64,000 bases of DNA from JAGVSZ01 sp019137045 (GTDB taxonomy: Bacteria > Pseudomonadota > Gammaproteobacteria > Burkholderiales > SG8-39): NCBI GenBank assembly GCA_046347635.1, contig JAXMFT010000003.1, positions 1 to 64,000 on the forward strand. The letters run 5' to 3'. Made by a program: the position numbers and the translations under genes. Under the pieces are notes generated by a model. The model had not been told where the DNA came from and searched no databases. It saw only the letters and a list, made by a program, of their open reading frames with translations. The stretch's first letter is position 1. Each line of letters starts with the position of its first letter. Positions 25,919-35,284 of this stretch are shown piece by piece.

Positions 25919-26883
25919 GTGTCCCTGCTGGTGACCGGCGCGATGGGCCACGTCGGCTACGGCGTCGTGCGCGCCGCCGTGGCGCACGGGCTCGACGTCG
26001 TCGCGCAGTTCCACAGCCGGCCCGACGAGGCGGCCGCGTGCGCGCTCGGCCCGTCGGTGCGCTGGCGCCGCTGCGACCTCGCGGACGCGGCCGCGGTCGC
26101 GGCGCTGGCCGCCGGCGATCCGATCGACGGCTGCATCCACTGCGCGGCGCTCCCGAACGACGCGGTCGCCCGGCCGGCCCCCGCGCAGGCGTTCGAGGTC
26201 AACGTGACCGCGGTGCAGCGCCTCCTCGAACACGCCCGCGCGGGCGGCTGGCGGCGCTTCGTGCTCGTCAGCAGCGGCGCGGTCTTCCAGCGCTGGAGCG
26301 ACCGCACGCGGCCCATCCGCGAGACGGAGCCGGCCTCCCCGGTGAGCGTCTACGGCACGACCAAGCACTGCGCCGAGCTCCTGGCCGCGATGTACCGCAA
26401 CGTCTACGACCTGAGCACGGCGACCGCGCGCGTGTCGTGGATCTACGGGCCGCCGCTCGTGCCGCAGGGGTTCGAGGGGCCGCGCGGCCCCATCCCCTAC
26501 TTCCTGCGCCGCGCCCTGCGCGGGAGCCGACGCGCGAGCCGGGCGGGGACTTCGCGGCGAGCTTCACGCACATCGACGACTGCGCCGAGGGCCTCGTCGC
26601 GCTCTACCGCGCGGCAACGCTCGCGCATCCGCTCTACCACCTCGGGTCGGGCCGCAACTACACCACCGCCGAGGTCGCGGCGGCGGTGCGCGCCGCGGTC
26701 CCCGGCTGCACGCTCGAGGTGGGGCCCGGCACCGAGCCCTGGACGCGCTACACGGTCATGCGCGGCCCGCTCGACTGCGAGCGCATGCGCGCGGAGCTCG
26801 CCTTCGCGCCGCGCCTCGACCTCGCGGCCGGCATCGCGCGGTTTGCCGAGTGGATGCGCGCCAACCCGGCGGTGCTCGCGTGA
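25919..26883 (+). pseudogene. NAD-dependent epimerase/dehydratase, single frameshift
   Basis: Extended short-chain dehydrogenase. It starts at GTG 25919 after GAGGG, with the dinucleotide motif LLVTGAMGHVGYGVV. The Ser of the active site is in FVLVSSGAVFQ and the YxxxK motif is VYGTTKHCAELL. The reading then leaves frame at GGG 26522-26524. One extra G restores RREPTREPGGDFAASFTHIDDCAEGL, and the family C-terminus (HPLYHLGSGRNYTTAEVAAAV) runs to the stop at 26883. True length would be about 322 residues. It follows ligJ by 20 bp, so a role in the same route is possible but unidentified. An error in the sequence is as likely as a mutation. Confidence 0.8.
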
Positions 26884-27010
26884 GCGCGGTGGCGGGCGAC
26901 CCGCCGACGCGCGCGCAGCTGAACGCCGCCCGCGCCGCCGTCGCGTTCGTCGCTGCGACCGGGATGAAGGCGGGGCCTGCGCGGGCGGAGGGTGCGACAC
27001 CCGCCGGGCC

Positions 27011-27484
27011 TCAACCCGCCAAGGTCAGCGTCTCCTTGTGCCCGAAGCCGAGCGTGTTGTCGATCAGCGCGATGCGCGCGGGCGCGAGCGCGTAGAAGGC
27101 GGCCTGCTCGAACGCCGCCCGCAGCTTCGGCGGCCCCGAGGCGAGCGCCGCGAGGAAGGCGTAGCGCGCGACGAGCGCCGCGCGCGCCGCATCGCTTTCC
27201 GCCCCGCCGAGGCGGCGCGCGCGCCCGGCGATCTGGAGGCCGCGGATGACGCTGAAGTCGGTGTAGTCGGGCGCGATCGTGGCCGTCACGCGCGCGTCGC
27301 GCTCCAGATGCGCCGAGTGCCGCGACTGCGGGTCGGAGGTCCAGTACAGCGTGAAGCCCGCGCGCGCGAACATCACCGACGCGGCGTGCGCGCCGTCGTC
27401 GCCCACGGTCGCGAGCGCCATGACGTGGTGCGCGTCGAGGAACGCCCCGATGCGCGCGGCGAGCTCGCCCGTCCCAGCCGTCAT
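27011..27484 (-). CDS. Pyridoxamine-phosphate-oxidase-like FMN split-barrel protein
   Basis: 157-residue single-domain protein of the PNPOx-like/flavin reductase split-barrel fold: FLDAHHVMALATVGDDGAHA, TLYWTSDPQSRHSAHLERDA, then VTATIAPDYTDFSVIRGLQI. The oxidase's C-terminal substrate-binding segment is missing, so pyridoxamine oxidation is not supported. FMN or F420-type cofactor binding is the family norm. It is the last gene of the ubiX-ubiD-CoA-transferase operon (24 nt after the CoA-transferase stop). A tempting role is FMN binding or reduction for UbiX, which needs reduced FMN; this is inference. Confidence 0.75.
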   Translation of the reverse strand: MTAGTGELAARIGAFLDAHHVMALATVGDDGAHAASVMFARAGFTLYWTSDPQSRHSAHLERDARVTATIAPDYTDFSVIRGLQIAGRARRLGGAESDAARAALVARYAFLAALASGPPKLRAAFEQAAFYALAPARIALIDNTLGFGHKETLTLAG

Positions 27485-27508
27485 GTCGCCCTCGCTCCCC
27501 GGCGCCGG

Positions 27509-28651
27509 TCAGTCGAAGGCGCCTGCCGCAGCGTACTCCGCCAACTCGGCGGCGCTCAAGCCGAGCAGCTCGCCGAACACCTGCTCGTTGTCGGCCCCGA
27601 GCGTCGGGGCCGCGCGCGTGATCTCCCCCGGCGTTTCCGCGAGGTCGAACGCCGGGAAACAGTACGCCTGGTCCCCGATGACGGGATGCGGCCGGCGGCG
27701 CCATTGCCCGCGCGCGGCGAGCTGCGGATCGGTGAAGAGGTCGGCGACGGTGCTCACCGCGTGCGCGTGGACGCCCGCCGCCTGCAGCGCCTCGGCCGCC
27801 GCGCGCGCCGGGCGCGCGGCGAGCCAGTCCGCGAGCGTCTGCGGCGCGACCGCAGCGTCGAGCCGCCCGCGCTCGGCCTCCGTCCAGCACGACAGCGCGA
27901 GCCAGGTCCCGTCCGCGCACGGGTACGCCCCGTGCAGCACCGCGTCGGGGTCGGCGTTGCCCGCGCGCTGCGCGATGCGCCCGTCGCGGTGGTAGTCGAG
28001 CAGCGGCCCGGCCAGAAACTGCAGCCCGCACTCGTACTGCGAGATGTCGAGCCAGGCGCCGGCGCCCGTCCGGCGCCTGCGCTCGAGCGCGGCCAGCACC
28101 GCGGCCGCGCCGAGCGTGGAGGCGATGAAGTCGATGTACGGCCCGTACAGGAGCATCGGCGGGCCCTCGGATGCGCCGGTCAGGTTGCACATCCCGGCGA
28201 GCGCGGTCAGCTGCGAGCCGAACCCGGGCGTGTCGGCGCGCGGGCCGCTCTGCCCCATGTTGCACGTCGACAACATCACGAGCCCCGGCCGCACCGCCGC
28301 GAGCGCCTCGTAGCCGAGCCCGATGCGCGCCATCACGCCCGGGCGCATGTTCTCGATCACCACGTCGCAGGTCGACACCAGCCGGCGCGCAAGTTCGACA
28401 CCGCGCGCGTTCTTGAGGTCGAGCGTGACGCCGAGCTTCGAGTCGTTGAAGTAGGCGAAGCAGCCGCCGCGGTCGATGCCGGGCTTGTTGTCCTTGTAGG
28501 GCGGGTACTGCATGCGGAAGCCGTCGGGCCGCGCGCGCGACTCCACGTGGACGACGGTCGCGCCGAAGTTCCCGAGCAGCTTGCCGATGTGCGGCCCGGC
28601 GGCGTAGCCGCCGAACTCCGCGATGCGGACGTCGTCGAGCGCCCGGGTCAC
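27509..28651 (-). CDS. Class III CoA-transferase subunit without catalytic Asp
   Basis: 380-residue CaiB/BaiF family protein. The fold is complete: VRIAEFGGYAAGPHIGKLLG, the CoA-site loop NMRPGVMARIGLGYEAL and the C-terminal PVIGDQAYCFPAFDLAETP. At the nucleophile position, family members read PGYD after the GQxGP turn. This one reads GQSGPRADTPGFGSQLTAL, with Gly instead of Asp. It is therefore probably the non-catalytic partner of the adjacent subunit, as in heteromeric CoA-transferases (BbsEF, and the succinyl-CoA:phthalate enzyme as I recall it). It starts at a GTG overlapping the partner's stop (GTGA). Confidence 0.88.
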   Translation of the reverse strand: MTRALDDVRIAEFGGYAAGPHIGKLLGNFGATVVHVESRARPDGFRMQYPPYKDNKPGIDRGGCFAYFNDSKLGVTLDLKNARGVELARRLVSTCDVVIENMRPGVMARIGLGYEALAAVRPGLVMLSTCNMGQSGPRADTPGFGSQLTALAGMCNLTGASEGPPMLLYGPYIDFIASTLGAAAVLAALERRRRTGAGAWLDISQYECGLQFLAGPLLDYHRDGRIAQRAGNADPDAVLHGAYPCADGTWLALSCWTEAERGRLDAAVAPQTLADWLAARPARAAAEALQAAGVHAHAVSTVADLFTDPQLAARGQWRRRPHPVIGDQAYCFPAFDLAETPGEITRAAPTLGADNEQVFGELLGLSAAELAEYAAAGAFD

Positions 28652-29730
28652 GACTGTCCGGGCCGCCGGCCGTCCACCACCACGAACGCGCCGCAATGGC
28701 GCTCGGTCCGCCCGTCGGGGCCCCGCCGCTCGCGCCAGAAGCCGCGCGCCGCGAGCTGCGGGTCGGCGGCGATGTCCGCGACCGTCGACACCGGGTAGCC
28801 GAGCATCTCGCGCCGGTGCGCTTCCTCCAGGAACTCGCGCTTGGCGACGGCGGCGAAGAAGCGCCCGACCGGCGCCTCGATCGCGTCCACCTCGCCCTGC
28901 GTCGCCCGCGTCGGGTCCCACCGCCCCCAGTCGATGTCGGCCAGCGGCCCGAGCTCGGCGCCGCGCGCGCGCATCCATGCGACCAGCTGCTCGTTGGTGC
29001 GGCGCCCGGCGGCGCCGCCGTAGAGGATGAAGTTGAGGTAGCCGTCGCGGCACGGCCAGAACACGCGGAACTGCGCGCCGGTCACCGAGCGGCCGGTCAT
29101 GAACGCGCCGGCGCGCGTCGGCGTGACGCCGAGGAGGTCCACGAACGTCGGCGCGTGCGAGAGCGCGGTGATCACCGCCGACTGCGCCGACACGTCGACC
29201 AGCTGCCCCCGGCCGCCGCGCCGCTGGTGATGGAGCGCGACCAGCGCGCCCACCGCGGCCTGCGCGCCCGCCCAGGCGTACGCCTGCGGCGCGCTCACGC
29301 GCATCGGCGCTCCGTCCGGTTCGCCCGCGAGCGACATCGCGCCGCCCGCGGCCATGAGCTCGAGGTCGGACGCGCGCCAGCCCGATTTCGGGCCCGTCAG
29401 CCCGAAGGGCGTGACCGACACGACCACCGCGCGCGGATGGCGCCCGGCGATGCGCCGGGGATCGGTGTCCGGCGGCGCGTCCGGGCGCGGCGTGCAGAGG
29501 ACGATGTCGGCGGCGGCGGCGAGCGCCTCGAACTGCGCACCGCCCGCCGCGCTGGCGGGATCGAGCGCGACCAGGCGCTTGCCGGCGTTCAGCGCGCGCC
29601 ACTCGGCCGCGTGCGTGTCCGCGCCCGGCGCCTCGACCTTGACCACCTCCGCGCCGAGGTCCCCGAGCAGCCGTCCCGCCAGCCAGGCGAGCCGGTCGGT
29701 CGCGTCGACGACCGCGCAGCCGCGCAGCAT
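28648..29730 (-). CDS. Class III CoA-transferase subunit, catalytic
   Basis: 360-residue CaiB/BaiF family member. It opens MLRGCAVVDATDRLAWLAGRLLGDLGAEVVKVE. The post-GP segment keeps the nucleophile (SVTPFGLTGPKSGWRASDLELM), the Asp that carries the acyl group in formyl-CoA transferase. It then reads AGGAMSLAGEPDGAPMRV and RRGGRGQLVDVSAQSAV. Paired with the Asp-less subunit it would transfer CoA, for example from succinyl-CoA, to an aromatic or dicarboxylic acid. It starts 17 nt after the ubiD stop. The tandem pair next to ubiD/ubiX suggests activation of an acid that is then decarboxylated as its CoA ester; o-phthalate is the best precedent. Confidence 0.88.
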   Translation of the reverse strand: MLRGCAVVDATDRLAWLAGRLLGDLGAEVVKVEAPGADTHAAEWRALNAGKRLVALDPASAAGGAQFEALAAAADIVLCTPRPDAPPDTDPRRIAGRHPRAVVVSVTPFGLTGPKSGWRASDLELMAAGGAMSLAGEPDGAPMRVSAPQAYAWAGAQAAVGALVALHHQRRGGRGQLVDVSAQSAVITALSHAPTFVDLLGVTPTRAGAFMTGRSVTGAQFRVFWPCRDGYLNFILYGGAAGRRTNEQLVAWMRARGAELGPLADIDWGRWDPTRATQGEVDAIEAPVGRFFAAVAKREFLEEAHRREMLGYPVSTVADIAADPQLAARGFWRERRGPDGRTERHCGAFVVVDGRRPGQS

Positions 29731-29747
29731 CGCCGCAACCCGCCGCG

Positions 29748-31313
29748 CTAGCGGCCGGTGCGCGCGAGCGACAGCACCCAGCCTTCCATGCGCGCCTTCA
29801 TCTTGTCGATCTGCTTGGCGTCGAAGAAGTCCTCCGGCTTCACCTTGTCGACCGGGTACACCGGGCGGTGGAAGTCCTGCTCGTAGCCGAACGGCACCGT
29901 CGCGTCGATGCCCATGCCGCCCTCGAACATGGTGTTCGACGCGGTCCACTGCTTGTCGCCGGCGGTCATGCGCTCGGCCGGCATGAAGGTCTGGCCGCGC
30001 CCGCCCGGGATCGGGTTGAGGATGTCGTTGCGCGGGTTCACGCGCGTGGTGAGGCACCACATGATGTCGTCCATCGAGTAGATGTCGGTGTCCTCGCTCA
30101 CCGCGATCGCGAGCCGCATCCCCTGCGAGCACGACAGGATCGCCGACAGGAAGTTGCGCTGCCAGCCCTCCTCGATCTTGTTGCGCTTCTTCACCTGGAT
30201 GATGCAGCCGCCCCAGTCGGTCATGCAGTAGGGGATGTGCACGTCCTGGATGATGCCCGGCTGCAGCCGCTCGCACAGCTCGTAGATCGCCGCCTCGCGG
30301 ATGGTGGTGTCGATGTTCGAGTCGTCGAACATGTGCACGCCGAGCGGGAAGATGATCGGCTTCGACTCGGGCTTGCGCATCGTGATCGCGGTCACGTGGA
30401 AGGTCGGCGCCTTGTACGCCTTGCCCATGTAGCCGGCCCACTCCGGGTGGAAGAAGGTCTTGCCCTGCACCCCGGCGCGCTCGGCCTCGGCCGTCTCGTA
30501 GCGCTTGTCGCGCGGCACGATGTAGCCCTCGAGCACGTACTCGGCGTCGGCGAGCGCGTAGGCGTCCACCGTCTTCGCCTTCACCAGGCGCACGGGCGAG
30601 CCCTGGATGGCGCCCGCCACCCCGACCTCGTCGCAGCCCTTGGGCAGGATCACGTAGTCGAACCCCGCCCCGGCCATCATCGTGCACGCGGGCGGCACGC
30701 CGAAGTTCATCGTGATCGGAATGCGCTCCTCCTGGTAGTGCGCGGTGAACACCTGCCACATGTGCGAGCCGGGCGAGATCTGGAAGGTGCCGACGTTGCC
30801 CCAGCGGAAGTTCATCCGGTTGTAGCCCATGTCGGTGCCGCCGTCGAAGTGCTTGCCGCTGATCAGCCGGATGCCCGAGCCGATCGTGAGCTCGCTCTCG
30901 AGCGCGGTGTGGCGGATGGTCATGATCCACTTGTTGACGTCGATGTCCTGCGTGATCGCGTGCTCCTGCACCGGCGCGTCCTTGCCGTCCACGATCACCG
31001 GCGGGAGCGGGCGGTTGAGCGCCCGCGCGAGCGCGCGCGTGCGCTGGGTCGGGTCGGCGAACCCGAACATCCGGTCGACGATGCGGATGTCGCCGAAGAG
31101 GTTGGTGATCGCGCGGGCGTGCGGGTAGCCCTTCACGTTGTTGAAGAGCATCGGGCAGCTGCCGTCGAAGTGCTTCTGCAGCCCGGTCAATTCCAGGTCG
31201 CCGCTCACCGGCTTGTCGGTCTCGACCAGCAGCCCCTCGGAGCGCAGCCACTCCACGGCGGCGCGCAGGCTGGTGACGTCGGGCTTGACGGCGCTGGCAT
31301 TGGCGGGCTTCAT
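29748..31313 (-). CDS. ubiD: UbiD-family prenylated-FMN decarboxylase (candidate phthaloyl-CoA decarboxylase)
   Basis: 521-residue UbiD-fold enzyme that uses prenylated FMN for reversible aromatic (de)carboxylation. Family features include LRAAVEWLRSEGLLVETD, PPVIVDGKDAPVQEHAI, the metal/cofactor segment MNFRWGNVGTFQISPGSHMW, PACTMMAGAGFDYVILPKG and QVKKRNKIEEGWQRNFLSAI. It is longer than UbiD of ubiquinone synthesis in its first and last segments and sits with CoA-transferases rather than ubi genes. A catabolic role on an aryl-CoA (phthaloyl-CoA to benzoyl-CoA) is therefore more likely. Alternatives are a free phenolic acid such as gallate. A dedicated ubiX lies 22 nt upstream. Confidence 0.85.
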   Translation of the reverse strand: MKPANASAVKPDVTSLRAAVEWLRSEGLLVETDKPVSGDLELTGLQKHFDGSCPMLFNNVKGYPHARAITNLFGDIRIVDRMFGFADPTQRTRALARALNRPLPPVIVDGKDAPVQEHAITQDIDVNKWIMTIRHTALESELTIGSGIRLISGKHFDGGTDMGYNRMNFRWGNVGTFQISPGSHMWQVFTAHYQEERIPITMNFGVPPACTMMAGAGFDYVILPKGCDEVGVAGAIQGSPVRLVKAKTVDAYALADAEYVLEGYIVPRDKRYETAEAERAGVQGKTFFHPEWAGYMGKAYKAPTFHVTAITMRKPESKPIIFPLGVHMFDDSNIDTTIREAAIYELCERLQPGIIQDVHIPYCMTDWGGCIIQVKKRNKIEEGWQRNFLSAILSCSQGMRLAIAVSEDTDIYSMDDIMWCLTTRVNPRNDILNPIPGGRGQTFMPAERMTAGDKQWTASNTMFEGGMGIDATVPFGYEQDFHRPVYPVDKVKPEDFFDAKQIDKMKARMEGWVLSLARTGR

Positions 31314-31335
31314 TCGATGGCTCCTTTGAAAGTGT

Positions 31336-31929
31336 TCACTTGAGTGGGCGCACGGGCGCCGAGCGGCTCATCTTGCCGTCCCAGCGCTTGGCGAAGCTCG
31401 CGTCGATGCCGAACTGGTCGAGCACCCGCGCAACGACGTGGTTCACGATGTCGTCCACCGACGCGGGCTTGTTGTAGAACGCGGGCATCGGCGGCACGAT
31501 CGCCACCCCCATGCGCGCAAGCTTCAGCAGGTTCTCCAGGTGCACCTCCGAGAGCGGGGTCTCGCGCGGCACCAGCACCAGCCGCCGCCGCTCCTTCAGC
31601 ACCACGTCGGCGGCCCGGTGCACCAGGTTCTCCCCGTAGCCGAGCGCGATCGCCGCCGCGGTGCGCATCGAGCACGGCGCCACGATCATCCCCTCGGTGC
31701 GAAACGAGCCCGAGGAGACGGTCGCGGCCATGTTGCCCGTCCCGTGCACCACCGCGGCGCGCGCGCGCAGGTCCTCGAGCGTGAGCCCGGTCTCGTGCTC
31801 CACGGTCTGCTGGCCCCACTTCGAGAGCACGAGGTGGGTCTCCACCCCGGCCGCCCCGAGCGCTTCCAGCACCCGCACCCCGAAGATCGCGCCGGTGGCG
31901 CCGGTGATCGCGACGATGATGCGCTGCAC
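31336..31929 (-). CDS. ubiX: UbiX-family flavin prenyltransferase
   Basis: 197-residue enzyme that joins dimethylallyl phosphate to reduced FMN to make prenyl-FMN, the cofactor of UbiD. Motifs are IIVAITGATGAIFGVRVLEA (flavin site), SSGSFRTEGMIVAPCSMRT, ENLVHRAADVVLKERRRLVL and VPRETPLSEVHLENL. The start is GTG at 31929 preceded by GGGGA. First gene of the operon whose promoter (TTGATC-N18-TATTAT) lies at 31965-31994. Its co-location with ubiD indicates a dedicated cofactor supply. Confidence 0.93.
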   Translation of the reverse strand: MQRIIVAITGATGAIFGVRVLEALGAAGVETHLVLSKWGQQTVEHETGLTLEDLRARAAVVHGTGNMAATVSSGSFRTEGMIVAPCSMRTAAAIALGYGENLVHRAADVVLKERRRLVLVPRETPLSEVHLENLLKLARMGVAIVPPMPAFYNKPASVDDIVNHVVARVLDQFGIDASFAKRWDGKMSRSAPVRPLK

Positions 31930-31964
31930 GGGTTCCCCGCGGTGCCCTCTCCTGACCGGCGGGC

Positions 31965-32012
31965 ATAATAGGCGCCGATCCGAAGCTTGATCAATCTCGA
32001 TTTCACAATCGA
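31965..32012 (-). promoter_or_regulatory. Divergent promoter/operator between ubiX and the HTH-citrate synthase regulator
   Basis: Reading leftward, the -35 TTGATC (complement of 31989-31994), an 18-bp spacer and the -10 TATTAT (complement of 31965-31970) precede ubiX. The -35 lies inside the palindrome TTGATCAA (31987-31994). Five bases further right is a second inverted repeat, TCGATT-TCAC-AATCGA (31997-32012), ending just before the regulator's ATG. Binding there could repress both the ubiX operon and the regulator itself. Confidence 0.7.
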
Positions 32013-32013
32013 C

Positions 32014-33285
32014 ATGAGCCCGCCCCGCGCGCCGCCGGACGCGCCCGAGTACGTCAGCGCCGCCGAGGCGACGCGGCTCATGCGCGTGAAGCCGCAGACG
32101 CTGTACACGTACGTGAGCCGGGGGCTGATCCGCTCGGTCGGACAGCTCGACGACAAGCGCCGCCTGTACCACCGCGAGGACATCCAGAACGCCCGCACGC
32201 GGAGCCTCGCGCGGCGCGGCCGGGGCGCGGCGGCGGAGGGCGCGGTGCGCTGGGGCGGCGCGCCGGTGATCGACACCGCCATCACCGAGATCACGCCCGA
32301 GGGCCCGCGCTACCGCGGCCGGCTCGCGCTCGACCTCGCCCGGGAGCGCACCTCGTTCGAGGCCACGGCCGAGCTGCTCTGGACCGGCGTCCTCCAGCAC
32401 GCGCCCGAGCGGTGGCAGCTCGGCGCGCTGCCCGCCGGCTTCGCGGCACGGCTGGACGCTGCGGCGCGCGGGAGCCCGCCGCTGCCGATCCTGACGCTCT
32501 TCGCGCTCGCCGCCGGCCTCCTCGGCGCCGGCGCCACGGTGCGCGGCGAGATCGGACGCGGCGGCACGCTCACCGCCGGCCGCGACTTCCTGCTCGTGCT
32601 CGCGGGCTGCCTCGGCTACCTCGCGCGCCGGCCGGGGTTTCGTGCGCCGCGCAACGCGGCCGGTATCGCCGAGCTGGCGGCACACACCCTCCTCGCGCGC
32701 CCGTCGGCCGCGGCGGTCGCGGCGATCGACCGTGCGCTCGTGCTGAGCGCCGACCACGAGCTGTCGTCGTCCACGTTCGCGGCGCGCGTGGCCGCCTCGA
32801 CCGGCGCCGAGCTGCGCGCCTGCGTGGAGGCGGCGCTCGTCACGCACTCGGGCGCGACGCTCGGCGGCGGCTGCGACGTGGCCGAGGACCTGCTGCACGA
32901 CGCGGTCACGCGGGGCGAGGTGCGGCGGCGGCTCGCGCACGCGGAGCAGGCGGGCCAGCGCATCCCCGGCTTCAACCTGCCGCTCTATCCGCGCGGCGAC
33001 CCGCGTGCCCGCTACCTGCTCGAGCTGGCGAGGTCGATCGAGACGCGCAGCGCGCGCGTCCGGACGATCTACGCGTTCATCGACGAGGCCGAGCAGCGTC
33101 TCGGCCTGCGCCCGAGCATCGAGGTGGGGCTGGTGGCCCTCGCGGCGGCGCTCGACCTGCCCGAGCGCAGCGCGAGCGCGCTGTGGGCGCTCGGCCGCTC
33201 GGCGGGCTGGATCGCTCACGTCATCGAGCAGCGCCTCGCGGGCTTCGTGCTGCGGCCCCGCGCCCGCTACGGCGGCGCGGGGTGA
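32014..33285 (+). CDS. Helix-turn-helix protein fused to degenerate citrate synthase domain (putative acyl-CoA-responsive regulator)
   Basis: 423 residues. An N-terminal MerR/excisionase-type HTH (EYVSAAEATRLMRVKPQTLY, then VSRGLIRSV, then RLYHREDI) is followed by a full-length citrate synthase fold (VLSADHELSSSTFAARVAAS, GFNLPLYPRGDPRARYLLEL). The catalytic triad is gone. HGGA has become TLGGG (His to Leu), GFGHRVY has become GFNLPLY (His to Leu), and the NVDFYSG Asp position reads SIEVGLV (Glu). The fold may still bind CoA esters and act as a sensor. It is divergent from the ubiX operon across an 84-bp promoter with palindromes, as expected for a local regulator. ATG 32014 was preferred to a TTG at 31987, which overlaps the operator. 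Confidence 0.75.
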   Translation: MSPPRAPPDAPEYVSAAEATRLMRVKPQTLYTYVSRGLIRSVGQLDDKRRLYHREDIQNARTRSLARRGRGAAAEGAVRWGGAPVIDTAITEITPEGPRYRGRLALDLARERTSFEATAELLWTGVLQHAPERWQLGALPAGFAARLDAAARGSPPLPILTLFALAAGLLGAGATVRGEIGRGGTLTAGRDFLLVLAGCLGYLARRPGFRAPRNAAGIAELAAHTLLARPSAAAVAAIDRALVLSADHELSSSTFAARVAASTGAELRACVEAALVTHSGATLGGGCDVAEDLLHDAVTRGEVRRRLAHAEQAGQRIPGFNLPLYPRGDPRARYLLELARSIETRSARVRTIYAFIDEAEQRLGLRPSIEVGLVALAAALDLPERSASALWALGRSAGWIAHVIEQRLAGFVLRPRARYGGAG

Positions 33286-33315
33286 GGCAGTCACGAGACG
33301 CGTACCGCCTGCGCC

Positions 33316-33765
33316 CTAGTCGCCCGCCGCGTCGCGCGCACGCAGCTTTGCGGCGATGTATGCGCCGTGCGGCACGTACAGGAGATCGGCGACCTTGCGC
33401 ACCACGTGCTGCTCGTGGGCGCTCAACTCGGCGTCGGCGTACGCCACCCGCCGCATCAGCTCGACGACCTGCTGGCGCTGCTCCTGCGGAAGTGCCGGTT
33501 GATGAGCGGGTGAACTGGTAGTAGTCGGTGGCCTCGCGCATCTCCGCCTCGGCCAGCCCGATCAGCGCGTCGGCCTCGTCCGCGCCGAGCCCGAATCGTG
33601 CGCGCACCGCGCGCAGCATCGCGGCGCGCTCGGACGCGTCGACGTCGCGATCAGGCGCGCCACCTCGACCAGCAGGGCGGCGGTGGCGAGCTGGATCGCG
33701 GCCCGTCGCGGACGGACGCCTCGGCACCGATGTGCGCATCGAAGAACCAGGATCGCCTTCAGCAT
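33316..33765 (-). pseudogene. TerB/tellurite-resistance-family protein broken by several frameshifts
   Basis: The three reverse frames together spell one TerB-like protein of about 150 residues: MLKAIL, then FFDAHIGAEASVRDG, then AIQLATAALLVEVARL. These are followed by DRDVDASERAAMLRAVRARF, EADALIGLAEAEMREATDYY and QFTRLINRHF. The rest reads EQRQQVVELMRRVAYADAEL, SAHEQHVVRKVADLLYVPHG and AYIAAKLRARDAAGD before the stop at 33316-33318. At least four frame changes are needed (near 33742, 33705, 33650 and 33500-33510), most of them repaired by one extra base. Such density in 450 bp means either a decayed gene or poor local sequence. TerB proteins are small helical metal-associated stress proteins of uncertain function. 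Confidence 0.7.
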
Positions 33766-33864
33766 GCCGGGTGTTCCCTTCCGCCCCGAAGGTAGCGCAT
33801 TTTCGCCGGCACGCGCCGGGAGGAGGCACAATCGCGGCTGGTTCACTCGCAAGCCGGGCCTCGC

Positions 33865-35265
<1,401 letters not shown>

Positions 35266-35284
35266 GCGCGGCGGCGACCGCAGC

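Noticed and set aside
32014..33285. Annotating the HTH fusion as a functional citrate synthase
   Set aside because: Both catalytic His positions and the Asp position are replaced.
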